A stretch of DNA of 64,000 bases, taken from NCBI GenBank assembly GCA_020849795.1, contig JADZFR010000054.1, positions 62,001 to 126,000 on the forward strand, written 5' to 3'. How positions within the stretch are numbered: position 1 is the stretch's first letter; every line of letters starts with the position of its first letter. The notes under the pieces were generated by a model. The model saw nothing but the letters and a program-made list of their open reading frames with translations. It was not told the origin of the DNA and searched no databases. Source of the stretch: Planctomycetota bacterium (GTDB lineage: Bacteria; Planctomycetota; UBA8742; UBA2392). The translations under genes were made by a program, and so were the position numbers. This document shows, in pieces, positions 1 to 9,048 of the stretch.

Positions 1-84
1 CGCGATTGGCCTGAGAAGTTGAATGAGTTTGCCGGAAAGTTTGTGCAGGCTTGTAGTTGTGCCTGCCGCATGGGCCAAATGAAG

Positions 85-120
85 CGCGCCCCGCCAGGGC
101 GGGGCGCGTGGTGCTTTTTC
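85..120 (+). terminator. Intrinsic terminator of a gene left of the window
   Basis: A perfect GC stem (85-94 with 99-108, loop CAGG) is followed by a short T run at 115-119. It is oriented to end plus-strand transcription entering from outside the window; on the minus strand no T tract follows it, so it is a poor terminator for the gene at 180-566. Nothing codable is seen between 1 and 84. Confidence 0.6.
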
Positions 121-179
121 GGGGGGCAGGAGAGACGGGGACAGGTGGTTGGGTGGTCCCCCCGAAAGAGTGCGGGTGT

Positions 180-566
180 TCAGGCGTTGAGAATGTTCTG
201 CATGGCAAGTACTTCGGCGATCACCAGGTCGGTGATGTCTTCAGCGTTTCGGGCGCCAACCGGTGCATCGACATAGACCTTGGCGAAGGCATGGCGCTTT
301 TCAAGGTTCACGAATGCCTGGTTGAAGATGGCGTTGGCCTGGCTGATCAAGCTGCGCGCAAGCAGGCCTTCGCCGGTGGCGTCAGACTCGATCAGTGCGC
401 GATATGCATTGATGTGATGAAACACTTCGTCAATGCGCACGCTGACAGTGGCACCCTTGAGGTCGCGTTCAGGCGCTGCAGCCGGCATGCGTTCTGAGTC
501 GGGCTTGCCCCATTCGATAGAGAGAAGGCGTTCCGAGACTTTGTCGTCGGTCTTGATGGAAGGCAT
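180..566 (-). CDS. Hypothetical protein, 128 aa
   Basis: Not recognised. A soluble, mostly helical-looking protein with no signal peptide or membrane segment. The centre (about residues 40-90) has an alternating hydrophobic pattern consistent with a helical bundle, and there are no cysteines. The ATG at 566 is preceded by a GGAG at short spacing. It has its own well-formed sigma-70 type promoter 50-75 bases upstream and no co-directional neighbour, so it is probably monocistronic. An overlapping frame on the opposite strand has a less protein-like composition and was rejected. The function is unknown. Confidence 0.6.
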   Translation of the reverse strand: MPSIKTDDKVSERLLSIEWGKPDSERMPAAAPERDLKGATVSVRIDEVFHHINAYRALIESDATGEGLLARSLISQANAIFNQAFVNLEKRHAFAKVYVDAPVGARNAEDITDLVIAEVLAMQNILNA

Positions 567-613
567 GGGGTGCTCCGGTGGTGTGAAAGTCGCGGTTTAC
601 AGGAATGTGCTAC

Positions 614-642
614 TGTATATTCGGTAAATTACACTCCGTCAA
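614..642 (-). promoter_or_regulatory. Sigma-70 type promoter for the 128-aa gene
   Basis: On the minus strand TTGACG (642-637) is separated by exactly 17 bases from TATACA (619-614). It lies in the most AT-rich part of the first kilobase, about 50 bases upstream of the start codon at 566. This is one of the best promoter matches in the window. Confidence 0.7.
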
Positions 643-964
643 TTACGAAATTCCTGAAATTCCACTACGCATTGCGCACAAGAGCCGCTTTATCGGACCA
701 ATAAATACCACATATTGTATTTGTTAGTCCAAGTACCCCTAGTGGATGAGCATCGTGCGGTGAAAATTTCTTGGCCTGCTGGTAGACCGGCGCCGGTTCA
801 AAGACAGACCGGGACACCCGGCGATTGGATGCCCGGCAAGAGTGCAATACAGCCAGCAAACTGGAAAACGTTGCCGCAGAATCGAGTGCAGCCATGACGT
901 GAAGCGGCAGTCAGTGGCAGCGGCCATGAGTAGTCGACGTGCCCGGATCAATGCGCACCCATAC

Positions 965-992
965 TTGACGCGCCAACAGTGGTCCGTACACT
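965..992 (+). promoter_or_regulatory. Probable promoter of the small basic protein gene
   Basis: TTGACG (965-970), a 16-base spacer and TACACT (987-992, four of six consensus positions) precede the start codon at 1021. A GGAGG (1010-1014) lies six bases before the ATG. Confidence 0.5.
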
Positions 993-1020
993 TCCGCTCC
1001 CTTGTGGTTGGAGGTTTCAC

Positions 1021-1176
1021 ATGTCACGCCACTCATCGTTGAAAGTCAGCAGCCTGGGCTCAAAGCGCCGCAGCGTTCTGAAGCGCGTAGAGCGTCTCGA
1101 GCAACTGAAGCTTGAACGCCGCTGGGCACAGGGCGACGCCGTCACCGGCTTGCCCAAGACCAAGGTCGTCAAGTAA
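1021..1176 (+). CDS. PVC-type small basic protein, 51 aa
   Basis: This very small, strongly basic protein starts MSRHSSL and contains the blocks RRSVLKRVERLE and VTGLPKTK. I recognise this pattern as the short 'small basic protein' family found across Planctomycetes, Verrucomicrobia and Chlamydiae; its role is not established, though size and charge suggest a ribosome- or RNA-associated protein (inference). The start is fixed by GGAGG six bases upstream. A promoter and a strong terminator flank it, so it is a short monocistronic unit. It is the best single marker of the PVC affiliation of this DNA. Confidence 0.8.
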   Translation: MSRHSSLKVSSLGSKRRSVLKRVERLEQLKLERRWAQGDAVTGLPKTKVVK

Positions 1177-1191
1177 TCGCGCCAAACCTCA

Positions 1192-1224
1192 CGGCGGCCT
1201 CCGCGTGAGGCCGCCGTTCATTTT
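1192..1224 (+). terminator. Intrinsic terminator after the small basic protein gene
   Basis: A 10-bp perfect stem (1192-1201 with 1207-1216) with a 5-base loop is followed by TTCATTTT. It begins 15 bases after the stop codon. Confidence 0.75.
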
Positions 1225-1269
1225 GCGCCAAGCCGCCGCGCTTGCTACAGTCCCGCTGGAGGTTTCAAC

Positions 1270-2391
1270 GTGCCAGAGCCATTCCGCCTCAGCCAGCGCG
1301 TGCTCGACATTCGGCCCAGCGGCATTCGCAAATTCTTCGAGCTTGGTCTCAGCATGACCGACCCGATCGACCTGTCGATCGGCCAGGCGCACTTTGACGT
1401 TTCCGACGAAGTCAAAGCGGCTGCAATCGCAGCCATCAACGAAGGCCGCAACCGCTACACCGTTACCCAGGGCATTCCACCGCTGCGCGAGGCCTTGCTG
1501 GCTCGCTATGCCAAACGATTCGGCGACGTAAGCGACTATGACGTGATGGTCACCAGCGGCGTAAGCGGCGGCTTGATGCTGAGCTTCATGGCACTGCTGA
1601 ACCCGGGCGACGAGATCCTGGTCCCCGACCCGTACTTCGTGATGTACAAGCACCTGGCGACGATGGTGGGTGCCAAGGCCGTCACCTACGACATCTACCC
1701 GGAGTTTCGCGTCGATGCCGCAAAGATCCGCAGCAAGATCACTGAGCGCACGCGACTGATCGTCGTGAACAGTCCCAGCAACCCGACCGGCGTCGCGCTG
1801 ACCGAGGCTGAAGCCCGCGCATTGGCCAAGCTTGCCGACGAGACCGGCGTCCCGCTGATCAGCGACGAAATCTACGAAGACTTCATCTTTGAGCAGAGGC
1901 ACTACAGCCCGCGCGAGTTCACGAAGAACTGCATTGTGCTCAGCGGAGCGTCCAAGAGCCTGGGCATGCCCGGCTGGCGCATCGGTTGGATGCTGGCACC
2001 GAAGTCGCTAAGCGAACGCATGTACACGGTGCAGCAGTTCAGCTTCGTGTGCGCGCCGGCGCCACTGCAGTGGGCCGCGCTCAAGGGACTCGACCAGGAC
2101 TTCAGCGCGCACCGGCAGGAGTACCAAGCCAAGCGCGACATGGTCTACGAAGGTGTGCGCGAGCACTATCGCACGGTCAAACCGGAGGGCGCGTTCTACA
2201 TGTTCCCGTACCTGCCACAGGGCGCGGACAGTGGGCGCTTCATGGAAGCCTGCATCAAGCAGCAGTTGCTGGTCGTGCCCGGCAGCGCGTGCAGCGACAA
2301 GGACACCAACTTCCGCCTGTGCTTTGCCGCAACCGACGAGAAGCTCAAGCGCGGCGTGGACATTCTCAACACCGTTGCCAAGGGCCTCTAA
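1270..2391 (+). CDS. PLP-dependent aminotransferase, class I/II
   Basis: A 373-residue fold-type-I aminotransferase of the aspartate aminotransferase-like family. Motifs in order: the substrate loop NRYTVTQGIPPLRE; SNPTG, whose Asn contacts the pyridoxal ring; SDEIYEDF, with the Asp that pairs with the PLP nitrogen; and SGASKSLGMPGWRIGW, where Lys is the Schiff-base lysine and the Arg binds the substrate carboxylate. The GTG start at 1270 has GGAGG seven bases upstream. Length is slightly under the usual 390-400. Substrate cannot be set from sequence; aspartate, aromatic amino acids or a biosynthetic keto acid are all possible. It stands alone, after a terminator and before an unrelated lipoprotein gene. 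Confidence 0.88.
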   Translation: MPEPFRLSQRVLDIRPSGIRKFFELGLSMTDPIDLSIGQAHFDVSDEVKAAAIAAINEGRNRYTVTQGIPPLREALLARYAKRFGDVSDYDVMVTSGVSGGLMLSFMALLNPGDEILVPDPYFVMYKHLATMVGAKAVTYDIYPEFRVDAAKIRSKITERTRLIVVNSPSNPTGVALTEAEARALAKLADETGVPLISDEIYEDFIFEQRHYSPREFTKNCIVLSGASKSLGMPGWRIGWMLAPKSLSERMYTVQQFSFVCAPAPLQWAALKGLDQDFSAHRQEYQAKRDMVYEGVREHYRTVKPEGAFYMFPYLPQGADSGRFMEACIKQQLLVVPGSACSDKDTNFRLCFAATDEKLKRGVDILNTVAKGL

Positions 2392-2529
2392 CCCGGCAGC
2401 CGCCCCGATACCTGTATACGCGCCCCAAGCCGCCCCGGATTTGCCGTCAAACCCGCTAAAAATAGGGAATGCGCGGCGGACCGGGATGGTTTAGCATAGC
2501 GTCGCCCACGGGTTTGCATGGAGGTCGCA

Positions 2530-3639
2530 ATGCACTCAACGCTGTCACTGATTGCGCTTGCTGCCGCGGCATTGCTGCTCGCGGCGTGCGCGGCAAGTGA
2601 GCCGCCCAAGGTCAAGGCAGGAGAGAATTCCGTGAATGAACCAGCCAAGGTTGCCGATACAACGGCGCCGGAAACCCGGGCCTACGAGAAGCCATCGGAC
2701 GCCGAACTGCGCAAGCGCCTGACCCCAATGCAGTACAAGGTCACTCAGGAAAGCGGCACCGAGCCCGCCTTCCGCAACGAGTTCTGGGACGAGAAGCGCC
2801 ACGGCCTTTACGTCGACATCGTCTCGGGCGAGCCGCTGTTCAGCAGCCTGGATAAGTTTGACAGCGGCTGCGGTTGGCCGAGTTTCAGCAAGCCGCTCAC
2901 AGACACCGAGATCGTGGAGAAGCGCGATACCACCCACGGCATGGTGCGCACCGAGGTACGCTCTGGCGTGGCCGACAGCCACCTGGGCCATGTGTTCGAT
3001 GATGGACCGACAGAACTTGGCGGTTTGCGCTACTGCATCAACAGTGCCTCTCTCCGGTTCGTGCCGGTCGACGAGCTCAAGAAGGAAGGGTATGGCAAGT
3101 ACTTGAAGTTGTTTGTCGATGCCGGTGTCTACGCGGCGGGAAAGACCATGACCAGCGAAACGATCATCCTTGCCGGTGGCTGCTTCTGGGGCATGGAGGA
3201 ACTGCTGCGCGGAATCGACGGCGTACTCGAAACAGAAGTCGGGTACAGCGGTGGCACGCTCGAGAATGCAACCTACGAGCAGGTAAAAAAAGGAAACACG
3301 GGCCACGCCGAGTCGGTGCGCATCGTCTTCGACCCCGCCAAGATCAGCCTGGAGCAGTTGCTGACGGATTGGTTCTTCCGCATGCATGACCCCACAACCG
3401 TCAATCGCCAGGGCAACGACCGTGGCAGCCAATATCGCAGCGCAATCTTCTATGCCAACGATGACCAGAAGAGGGCCGCGGAGCGCGCAAAGGCGGCAGC
3501 GGCCAAGTCCGGCCGCTGGGACAAGCCGATCGTGACCGAGATTGTGCCCGCCGGAAAGTTCTGGAGCGCAGAGGGCTACCACCAGGATTATTTGCAAAAG
3601 AACCCGGGCGGCTACACCTGCCACTGGATGCGCGATTGA
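2530..3639 (+). CDS. msrBA: Lipoprotein MsrB-MsrA fusion, methionine sulfoxide reductase
   Basis: This repairs oxidised methionine (both S and R sulfoxides) in envelope proteins. An N-terminal lipobox ends at Cys20 (LAAC). MsrB follows at about residues 57-195, with SGCGWPSF and the catalytic cysteine in [11 protein letters not shown] (Cys168). MsrA follows at about 208-369, with GCFWG (catalytic Cys217) and EGYHQDYL. The CxxC pairs that bind zinc in many MsrBs are absent, so this is the zinc-free form. Domain order is B then A, the reverse of PilB-type and many fusions. The start at 2530 is chosen over the ATG at 2518 because GGAGG at 2520-2524 gives correct spacing only for 2530. Lipidation would place it on the periplasmic face of a membrane. 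Confidence 0.92.
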   Translation: MHSTLSLIALAAAALLLAACAASEPPKVKAGENSVNEPAKVADTTAPETRAYEKPSDAELRKRLTPMQYKVTQESGTEPAFRNEFWDEKRHGLYVDIVSGEPLFSSLDKFDSGCGWPSFSKPLTDTEIVEKRDTTHGMVRTEVRSGVADSHLGHVFDDGPTELGGLRYCINSASLRFVPVDELKKEGYGKYLKLFVDAGVYAAGKTMTSETIILAGGCFWGMEELLRGIDGVLETEVGYSGGTLENATYEQVKKGNTGHAESVRIVFDPAKISLEQLLTDWFFRMHDPTTVNRQGNDRGSQYRSAIFYANDDQKRAAERAKAAAAKSGRWDKPIVTEIVPAGKFWSAEGYHQDYLQKNPGGYTCHWMRD

Positions 3640-3654
3640 CCCTGCCAGTACCTC

Positions 3655-3684
3655 AAAGACCCGCGCATTTGCGCGGGTCTTTTC
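3655..3684. terminator. Bidirectional terminator between msrBA and ftsQ
   Basis: A 12-bp perfect stem (3655-3666 with 3671-3682) carries A-runs on one side and T-runs on the other, with loop ATTT. It lies between convergent genes and can serve both strands. Confidence 0.85.
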
Positions 3685-3693
3685 GTCGGCTGA

Positions 3694-4767
3694 CTATGTG
3701 CCTCGGCGTCGCAGGTCGATGCGCGCGCCCGGCAGGCTATCGGGCTTGTCGAGGTGCCGCTTCAGTTCGTCCAGCTTATCGTTGGCACTGAGTTCCAGCG
3801 TGCTGGCGTGCACCGGAGGACGACCCCATATGACGCGGGTGTCGGGCAGGCTTCGCGCGTCAGGGATCAGCACCACTGCGCCGTCCGGCGGATAGAACAC
3901 GCGTCCGCGGTCGTCGGCGCGCTGCGGTACGCCCACCAGCTCAATTGCCTCAATCGGCATGCTCTTGTCAAGTTGTGCCCGTCGCACCACGCGTTCCATG
4001 CTCAGCGCGGCCTGCAACTGCTCACTCTTCCAGATGGTGCCGGCGGCGGGGGCCTTGCCATCGACGCCGCGAACGATGTGCAGCGTGTCGGTCAGTCCGC
4101 TGCGGAATTGCTTCAACTCCTCGGCATCGCGCTTGATCGTCAAAGGCAGGACAACGCCTTCGCCATCCACCACAGAGAAACAGTCGGGCGACTCCACCAG
4201 CAGCGCGGGCCTACGCACTTCAATCGTGGGCTGCAGACTGGCAGTTCCTTCAGAGCCCGTGGGAAAGCGGCGGTCAATGCGCACGACGCGTTGTACCCAG
4301 GCGTTGCGTTCAATCCGCTCACTCACGACCGACATCACGTCATCATCAAAGGCACTGGTCGCGGTGAGGTCCGACAAACTGTCGCGAAGCCCTATTTCAA
4401 TCTCTGCCTTGACTCGCACCGCCAATTCACCCGTTGCCCATGAGGGCTCAGCCGTAAGCTCGATGCGCGCCGGATCAATCGTGTAACGTGCGGTGCTGCC
4501 CAAGTTACCGAGCATGACCCAGCAGAGGCACACCAGCACCGCGGCCCCTCCAGTCACTCCCGCAACCCGCCGCACATCGCGGCTCTGCCACGCCCAGGCC
4601 AATCCGCGCAACAAAAGCGGCTTCAACGGCGCGATCAACTTCAACAGGCCCGCTACAGCCGCCCCGGCCACCTCGCCTGCCTGCTTCAGGATGCCGCCGC
4701 CGCCCAGTTTGCGGCTGCGGGTTTTTGGGCGAGTCTTGTTTACTTTGCGCGTGCGGCGGCGAGACAT
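3694..4767 (-). CDS. ftsQ: FtsQ/DivIB-like cell division protein
   Basis: A 357-residue bitopic membrane protein: very basic cytoplasmic N-terminus (residues 1-20, many Arg/Lys), one transmembrane segment (about 68-88), then a periplasmic region. The region around residues 95-200 has the size and strand/helix rhythm of a POTRA plus FtsQ beta domain. Sequence similarity to FtsQ is weak by eye. The call rests mainly on topology and on its place directly after ddl in a ftsW-murG-murC-murB-ddl order, where ftsQ is expected. FtsQ links early and late divisome proteins. Only 8 bases separate it from ddl, so the two are co-transcribed. The alternative is an unrelated anchored envelope protein. Confidence 0.65.
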   Translation of the reverse strand: MSRRRTRKVNKTRPKTRSRKLGGGGILKQAGEVAGAAVAGLLKLIAPLKPLLLRGLAWAWQSRDVRRVAGVTGGAAVLVCLCWVMLGNLGSTARYTIDPARIELTAEPSWATGELAVRVKAEIEIGLRDSLSDLTATSAFDDDVMSVVSERIERNAWVQRVVRIDRRFPTGSEGTASLQPTIEVRRPALLVESPDCFSVVDGEGVVLPLTIKRDAEELKQFRSGLTDTLHIVRGVDGKAPAAGTIWKSEQLQAALSMERVVRRAQLDKSMPIEAIELVGVPQRADDRGRVFYPPDGAVVLIPDARSLPDTRVIWGRPPVHASTLELSANDKLDELKRHLDKPDSLPGARIDLRRRGT

Positions 4768-4775
4768 GGCGGCTC

Positions 4776-5732
4776 CTATGCTGCGATGACGCGTGTGATC
4801 CGGTTGCTGGCGGTACGGCGCTGTTCCATGCTTACGTCGATCAGTTCCTGCACCAGCTCATCAAAACCGACGCCCTCAGCCGCTGCCGCCTTTGGCAACA
4901 GGCTGGTCTCGGTCATGCCCGGCAGCGTGTTTACCTCGAGCACCCAGAGGTCGCCCTGCGCATCGAGCATCAGGTCAACGCGCGAATAGCCGTGGCATCG
5001 CAACGCATGGTGTGCCCGGCGCGCGAAGTGCTGGGCCATCTTGGCGGTCGGGCCGGGCAGGTCCGGGTTGACGATGTACTGGGTTCCAGCGGACTTGTCG
5101 TACTTGGCCTTGAAGTCGTAGAACTTGGCCGCGGGCCGCACTTCGCACACCGGCAATGCACGTGTGCCTACGACACCGACGGTCAGTTCGCGGCCGACAA
5201 TCCCTTTCTCAAGCAGCACGCGCCGAGAGTGTTTGAACGCTTCGCACAATGCGGCGTCAACGCCATCCGCATCCTGCACGATACTGACGCCGATGCTGCT
5301 GCCCTGGTCGATCGGCTTGGCAACCAGCGGCCAGCCGAGGCGGCGCGCCATACGGCGCATGCGGTAGTTCGCGTCGAACTCCTCGGCGACTTCGTAGGGC
5401 GGAGTGGGCACGCGATGGGTCAGAAACTCGGCCTTGCTCAGTTCCTTGTCCATGGCCAGGCGGCTGCTGATGGGTCCGCTGCCTGAGTAAGGAATGTTGA
5501 ACGACTCGAGCTGCCGCTGGACGGTGCCGTTTTCGCCTTCGCCGCCGTGCAGCGCCACAAAGGCAAAGTCAAATCCGCCGGTCTCAAGCGCAGCCAATGG
5601 GTCGACGCCGACATCAAAGGGCGTTACGCGATGACCAATACGCTCAAGGGCTGCCCAGACGGCCTCGCCGCTCTTGATACTGACTTCGCGTTCTGTCGAT
5701 GTTCCGCCATACAGCAGGGCGATGTTGAGCAT
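4776..5732 (-). CDS. ddl: D-alanine--D-alanine ligase
   Basis: Joins two D-alanines with ATP hydrolysis for the peptidoglycan stem peptide. It has the ATP-grasp layout of Ddl: LLYGGTSTEREVSIKSG at the N-terminus, the ATP lysine block VAKPIDQGSSIGV, EKGIVGRELTVGVVG in the centre, and the metal/product loop LEVNTLPGMTETSL near the C-terminus. At 318 residues it matches the family. The ATG at 5732 (MLNIALLYGG) is preferred over an upstream in-frame start because it aligns with other Ddl proteins. A 139-base gap precedes it, so it may have its own promoter as well as read-through from murB. Confidence 0.95.
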   Translation of the reverse strand: MLNIALLYGGTSTEREVSIKSGEAVWAALERIGHRVTPFDVGVDPLAALETGGFDFAFVALHGGEGENGTVQRQLESFNIPYSGSGPISSRLAMDKELSKAEFLTHRVPTPPYEVAEEFDANYRMRRMARRLGWPLVAKPIDQGSSIGVSIVQDADGVDAALCEAFKHSRRVLLEKGIVGRELTVGVVGTRALPVCEVRPAAKFYDFKAKYDKSAGTQYIVNPDLPGPTAKMAQHFARRAHHALRCHGYSRVDLMLDAQGDLWVLEVNTLPGMTETSLLPKAAAAEGVGFDELVQELIDVSMEQRRTASNRITRVIAA

Positions 5733-5871
5733 GGGTGATGTTCCTGTCGCTGGAAAGTGCGGCCGCATCGCGGCCGTGAGGTGTGTATCGGGCGCGCAAC
5801 GGCGTACGCTTTAGCGGAATGTGAAATCGCCGTTCGCCCGTTGACGTGTCAAGTGGCTGCGGCGATCGAGG

Positions 5872-6270
5872 CTACAGCTTGACGTAAAGGCCGTCGAAGC
5901 GAACCGCCAGGTTCGCGCGGCTGGTGGCAAAGCGGGTGGGCGTGCCGTATGCGCTGACGCCCTCGTGTGGACCGCCGGTCACGCGAAAGCTGACGCTGAA
6001 GTCGCCGTCGGGCCAGAACCCGTCGTCGAACATGATGTGTCCCAGCAGCGCGCCTTGCGGCGAGTAATCGAGCAGCACGGCGGTGCCGATGGCAACCGGC
6101 CCGCCGACGGGATCGTGCAACCGAAATTCGACGCGCTGGTTGGTCGCCTCGCGCCGGAACTCGCGGCGACAGGCGATCTTGGGGTTCTTGTTGTCACTGA
6201 CAACACGCGTCCGGGCCTTGCTCTGCTTGATGCGGTCGAGCGTGACGCGGTGGCTGGATGCTTTGGGCAT
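5872..6270 (-). CDS. PilZ-like domain protein
   Basis: A 132-residue cytoplasmic protein. Around residues 35-40 is RREFRR, and at 69-74 DYSPQG; together these match the RxxxR and (D/N)xSxxG c-di-GMP-binding signatures of PilZ domains, with a beta-rich remainder. The first 30 residues are basic and probably disordered. The GAGGTGA site sits 4-5 bases before the ATG. It lies inside the murein/division cluster between a small hypothetical gene and ddl. If the fold is right, it could couple c-di-GMP to wall synthesis or division (inference). The match is by motif only. Confidence 0.65.
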   Translation of the reverse strand: MPKASSHRVTLDRIKQSKARTRVVSDNKNPKIACRREFRREATNQRVEFRLHDPVGGPVAIGTAVLLDYSPQGALLGHIMFDDGFWPDGDFSVSFRVTGGPHEGVSAYGTPTRFATSRANLAVRFDGLYVKL

Positions 6271-6344
6271 CGCTCACCTCAATGAGTTCGGGTGTGGGGA
6301 GTGCGCGCGGCAGCCGGCGCGAACCGGCTGCCGCCGCGGTTGGA

Positions 6345-6623
6345 CTAGGCGATGGTCTTGATCGCCTGCTGCTTGGCATCGATGAACTTCGTGCTCTTGC
6401 GGTCGCCGTTCTTGCGGCCGCGGAACCCGCTGACGCGATCGTACTCTTCAAGGAAGATCTCGATCGTGCTGACGATGTTGTCCAGGTCCATGCGTGAAAG
6501 CCGGATGCTTTCACCCTCCGCGAGTTCAAGCTCGTTCGTCAGGTAGCCCTGCAGTATGCGAATCGGCTGCAGCTTGCGGAAAATGAATTCGTCCAGCGAA
6601 ACTCCCTTGCCGTCCTTTTCCAT
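6345..6623 (-). CDS. Hypothetical protein, 92 aa, in the mur cluster
   Basis: Not recognised. Small, charged and mostly helical, with no cysteine, signal peptide or membrane segment, and a basic C-terminal third rich in Arg/Lys. A GAGGA lies eight bases before the ATG. It sits 57 bases after murB and 74 bases before the PilZ-like gene on the same strand, so it is likely co-expressed with them. Its conserved-looking core (residues 10-60) suggests a real protein. Confidence 0.65.
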   Translation of the reverse strand: MEKDGKGVSLDEFIFRKLQPIRILQGYLTNELELAEGESIRLSRMDLDNIVSTIEIFLEEYDRVSGFRGRKNGDRKSTKFIDAKQQAIKTIA

Positions 6624-6680
6624 GACTCGTTCCTCGTGCCCTTGGGGCGGTTGGTGTGGGCTTTCGCCCTGGTGTCTATG

Positions 6681-7586
6681 TCAAGCAGCCAGGAGCACTC
6701 GGCCCGGCCAGATCTGTACCTCAGGTTGCAGCGATACGCCAAAGGCCTCATACACCCGGCGTTGCACTTGCTGCATCAACTCAAGAATGTCAGAGGCCTT
6801 GGCGTCGCCCCGGTTCACGATGAAATTTCCGTGCCGGTCGCTGACCCTGGCGCCCCCGACCATCAATCCCTTGCAGCCGGCCTGGTCGATATAGCGACCG
6901 GCACTCTGTCCTTTCGGATTCTTGAAGGTGCAGCCTGCACTGAATTCCGAATAAGGTTGCGCAGCCAGCTTTTCCTGCAGCACGGTGCGGGCGCGGGCAA
7001 CAAGCTGTGCATGCTCGCCGGCGGTGCCCTCGATGACTGTTTCAATCACGACGCCGCTGCGCAGCATGCTGCTGCGGTAGCCAAAGTTGATTTCTTCGCG
7101 ATACAGGCTTTGCAGGTCGCCTTCCGGGCTGATCCAGATGACGCTGGCCACATAGTCCGCAATCTCGCCATAACGGCCGCCGGCGTTCATTGCCAGGGCG
7201 CCGCCAACTGTGCCGGGAATGCCTGCCAGGCTTTGGGGGCCTGCGATTCCGGCTGCACTGCAGGCCGCAACCAGCGCGCTCAGGTTGGCGCCTGCCTGCA
7301 CCTGCACCTTTGTGCCGAAGGCCTGGATGCGCTTCATGCCGTGCAGGCTCAAGACAATGCCCTGTACGCCCTCGTCGCACACCAGCAGGTTGCTGCCGCC
7401 GCCCAGCACGTGCAGCGGCAATGAGCACTCGCGCGCGGCTGCGCAAGTGTCGGCCACGTCACGCAGTGTGCGCGCTTCGACAAAGTACTGGGCCGGACCG
7501 CCGATGCGAAGCGTGGTGAGCTTGGCGAGCGGCAAATCGCCTTGCACACGGTCACGAATGCGTTTGGGAAACGCGAGCAAGCTCAT
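6681..7586 (-). CDS. murB: UDP-N-acetylenolpyruvoylglucosamine reductase
   Basis: FAD/NADPH enzyme that reduces enolpyruvyl-UDP-GlcNAc to UDP-MurNAc. It has the FAD-binding blocks TTLRIGGPA, VLGGGSNLLV, SLAGIPGTVGGALAMNAG and YRSSML, then AGCTFKNP with the catalytic proton donor (Cys in place of Ser), and EVQIWP with the C-terminal catalytic Glu. At 301 residues it is the short (type II-like) form without the extra E. coli segment. Its ATG overlaps the murC stop by four bases (ATGA), with GGGAG seven bases upstream, so translation is coupled to murC. Confidence 0.96.
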   Translation of the reverse strand: MSLLAFPKRIRDRVQGDLPLAKLTTLRIGGPAQYFVEARTLRDVADTCAAARECSLPLHVLGGGSNLLVCDEGVQGIVLSLHGMKRIQAFGTKVQVQAGANLSALVAACSAAGIAGPQSLAGIPGTVGGALAMNAGGRYGEIADYVASVIWISPEGDLQSLYREEINFGYRSSMLRSGVVIETVIEGTAGEHAQLVARARTVLQEKLAAQPYSEFSAGCTFKNPKGQSAGRYIDQAGCKGLMVGGARVSDRHGNFIVNRGDAKASDILELMQQVQRRVYEAFGVSLQPEVQIWPGRVLLAA

Positions 7587-9016
7587 GCCACGCTCCCTGT
7601 GCTGAACATCGGGTTGATCGCGCGCAGCCTTGCGCTGATGAATTCGCGACGGGCCAGCAGCTCGTTCGCGATCTGGTTGACGTCGCCGGCGCCGATAAAC
7701 AGGGCAACGTCGCGTGGCGCGAGCTTCATCGAGAGGTCTGCGACAATGCTTGAGAAATCGCCATAGGCCATGGCGTCCGTGCCGCCGTAGCGCAACGTGC
7801 GGGCCAGTCGTTCCTCAGGCTCGCCGGGCTGCACACCCGTCTCGCGTGCTGCATAGGTGCGCGCGATCAGCACGCGGTCGGCATCGCGAAGGCAATCGGC
7901 AAACTCGTTGAAGAACGTCAGAATCCTCTGGTACTGGTGCGCCTGGAACACTGCCACGATGCGGCGCTGCGCAAACGTGGCACGCGCGGTCTCGATCAAT
8001 TGCTTCACGGCTGTGGGGTGATGCGCGTAGTCGTCTACCAGCGGCACACCGCCGACGCTGCCGACGACTTCAAAGCGACGCTTCACGCCGCCGAAGTTGC
8101 GCAGAGCATGCAGCGCGCGGCTGACCGGAACACCGGCCCAGTTTGCAGCCGCAAGTGCCCCCAGTGCGTTCATGGCGTTGACAGCTCCGGGCACCTCAAG
8201 AATCAGCTGGCCGACACGCATGCCGCGGCAGGTCACTTCGGCCCGCGCAAATCCGGTCGATGCGTCAAGGTCGTGCAGGCGCCACACCGCGCCGGGGCCC
8301 TGGCCGAACCCGATGGTCTGGCAACCTGCTTTGCGGGCGACCTCGCAGCAGCGATTGTCGTCGGCGTTGTAGAACAGCACGCCGCGCTCGGGCAGTTTGC
8401 GTGCGAAGTCAATGAAGCCCTGGGTCACGCCATCAAGGTCGCCGTACACGTCCATGTGGTCGAGTTCAATGTTGTTGAGCACGATGACGGTCGGGTGCAG
8501 GCGCATGAAGCTGCGGTCGTACTCGCAGCTTTCCATTACGAAATTGAGGCCGCATCCGGCTGCACTCGCCGCGGGCAACGTCGATGGCTCGCCGCCGATC
8601 AGCCAGCCCGGTTGCTTGCCGTCCTCATGCAGGATCTGCGCCAGCATCGCCGTGGCGGTGGTCTTGCCGTGGGTGCCCGCGATGCACAGGTTGGTTTCGT
8701 TGCGGGTGAACTCGCCCAGCGCTTCGCTGTACTTCACCAGGCGAATATTGCGCCGCTGGGCCTCGCGGTGCTCGGGGTTGTCACCCTTGATGGCTGCGGA
8801 CGCGACAACCAACGAACAGTCTTCCGGCACATGGTCGCGGTGATGGCCGATGTTGATGCAGGCCCCAGCCTTCAATAGTTCACGGGTCTGGTCGTTCTCG
8901 GTGCTGTCTGAGCCGCTGACACGAATTCCGGCTTGCAGCGCGATGCGGGCCAAGCCGCTGACGCCTGCGCCGCCAACGCCGATGAAGTGTGCGGAGCGGA
9001 TGTTGGAGAGTTTCAC
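7583..9016 (-). CDS. murC: UDP-N-acetylmuramate--L-alanine ligase
   Basis: Adds L-alanine to UDP-MurNAc in the cytoplasm. The N-terminal Rossmann part has IGVGGAGVSGLA, the ATP-binding P loop is GTHGKTTATAML, and ELDHMDVYGD and DDYAHHPTAV are typical Mur ligase blocks. The start is taken as GTG at 9016 because a GGAGG (9029-9025) lies eight bases upstream; an in-frame GTG at 9037 would add seven residues and would contain that site. About 477 residues, normal for MurC. It is 32 bases after murG and overlaps murB by four. Confidence 0.95.
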   Translation of the reverse strand: MKLSNIRSAHFIGVGGAGVSGLARIALQAGIRVSGSDSTENDQTRELLKAGACINIGHHRDHVPEDCSLVVASAAIKGDNPEHREAQRRNIRLVKYSEALGEFTRNETNLCIAGTHGKTTATAMLAQILHEDGKQPGWLIGGEPSTLPAASAAGCGLNFVMESCEYDRSFMRLHPTVIVLNNIELDHMDVYGDLDGVTQGFIDFARKLPERGVLFYNADDNRCCEVARKAGCQTIGFGQGPGAVWRLHDLDASTGFARAEVTCRGMRVGQLILEVPGAVNAMNALGALAAANWAGVPVSRALHALRNFGGVKRRFEVVGSVGGVPLVDDYAHHPTAVKQLIETARATFAQRRIVAVFQAHQYQRILTFFNEFADCLRDADRVLIARTYAARETGVQPGEPEERLARTLRYGGTDAMAYGDFSSIVADLSMKLAPRDVALFIGAGDVNQIANELLARREFISARLRAINPMFSTGSVA

Positions 9017-9048
9017 GATGGTCGCCTCCGGCGCCACCGGGTGGTTTT

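Larger units (their letters stand above)
567..1020. other. Gene-free stretch between divergent genes
   Basis: This 454-base interval holds the divergent promoters at 614-642 and 965-992. A 76-codon frame on the minus strand (665-895) has no ribosome binding site or recognisable composition and is not called. Bases 600-760 are clearly AT-richer than the surroundings; I see no RNA gene in it. Confidence 0.5.

Noticed and set aside
57..497. 146-codon plus-strand frame opposite the 128-aa gene
   Set aside because: No promoter or ribosome binding site; the minus-strand protein has a consensus promoter.
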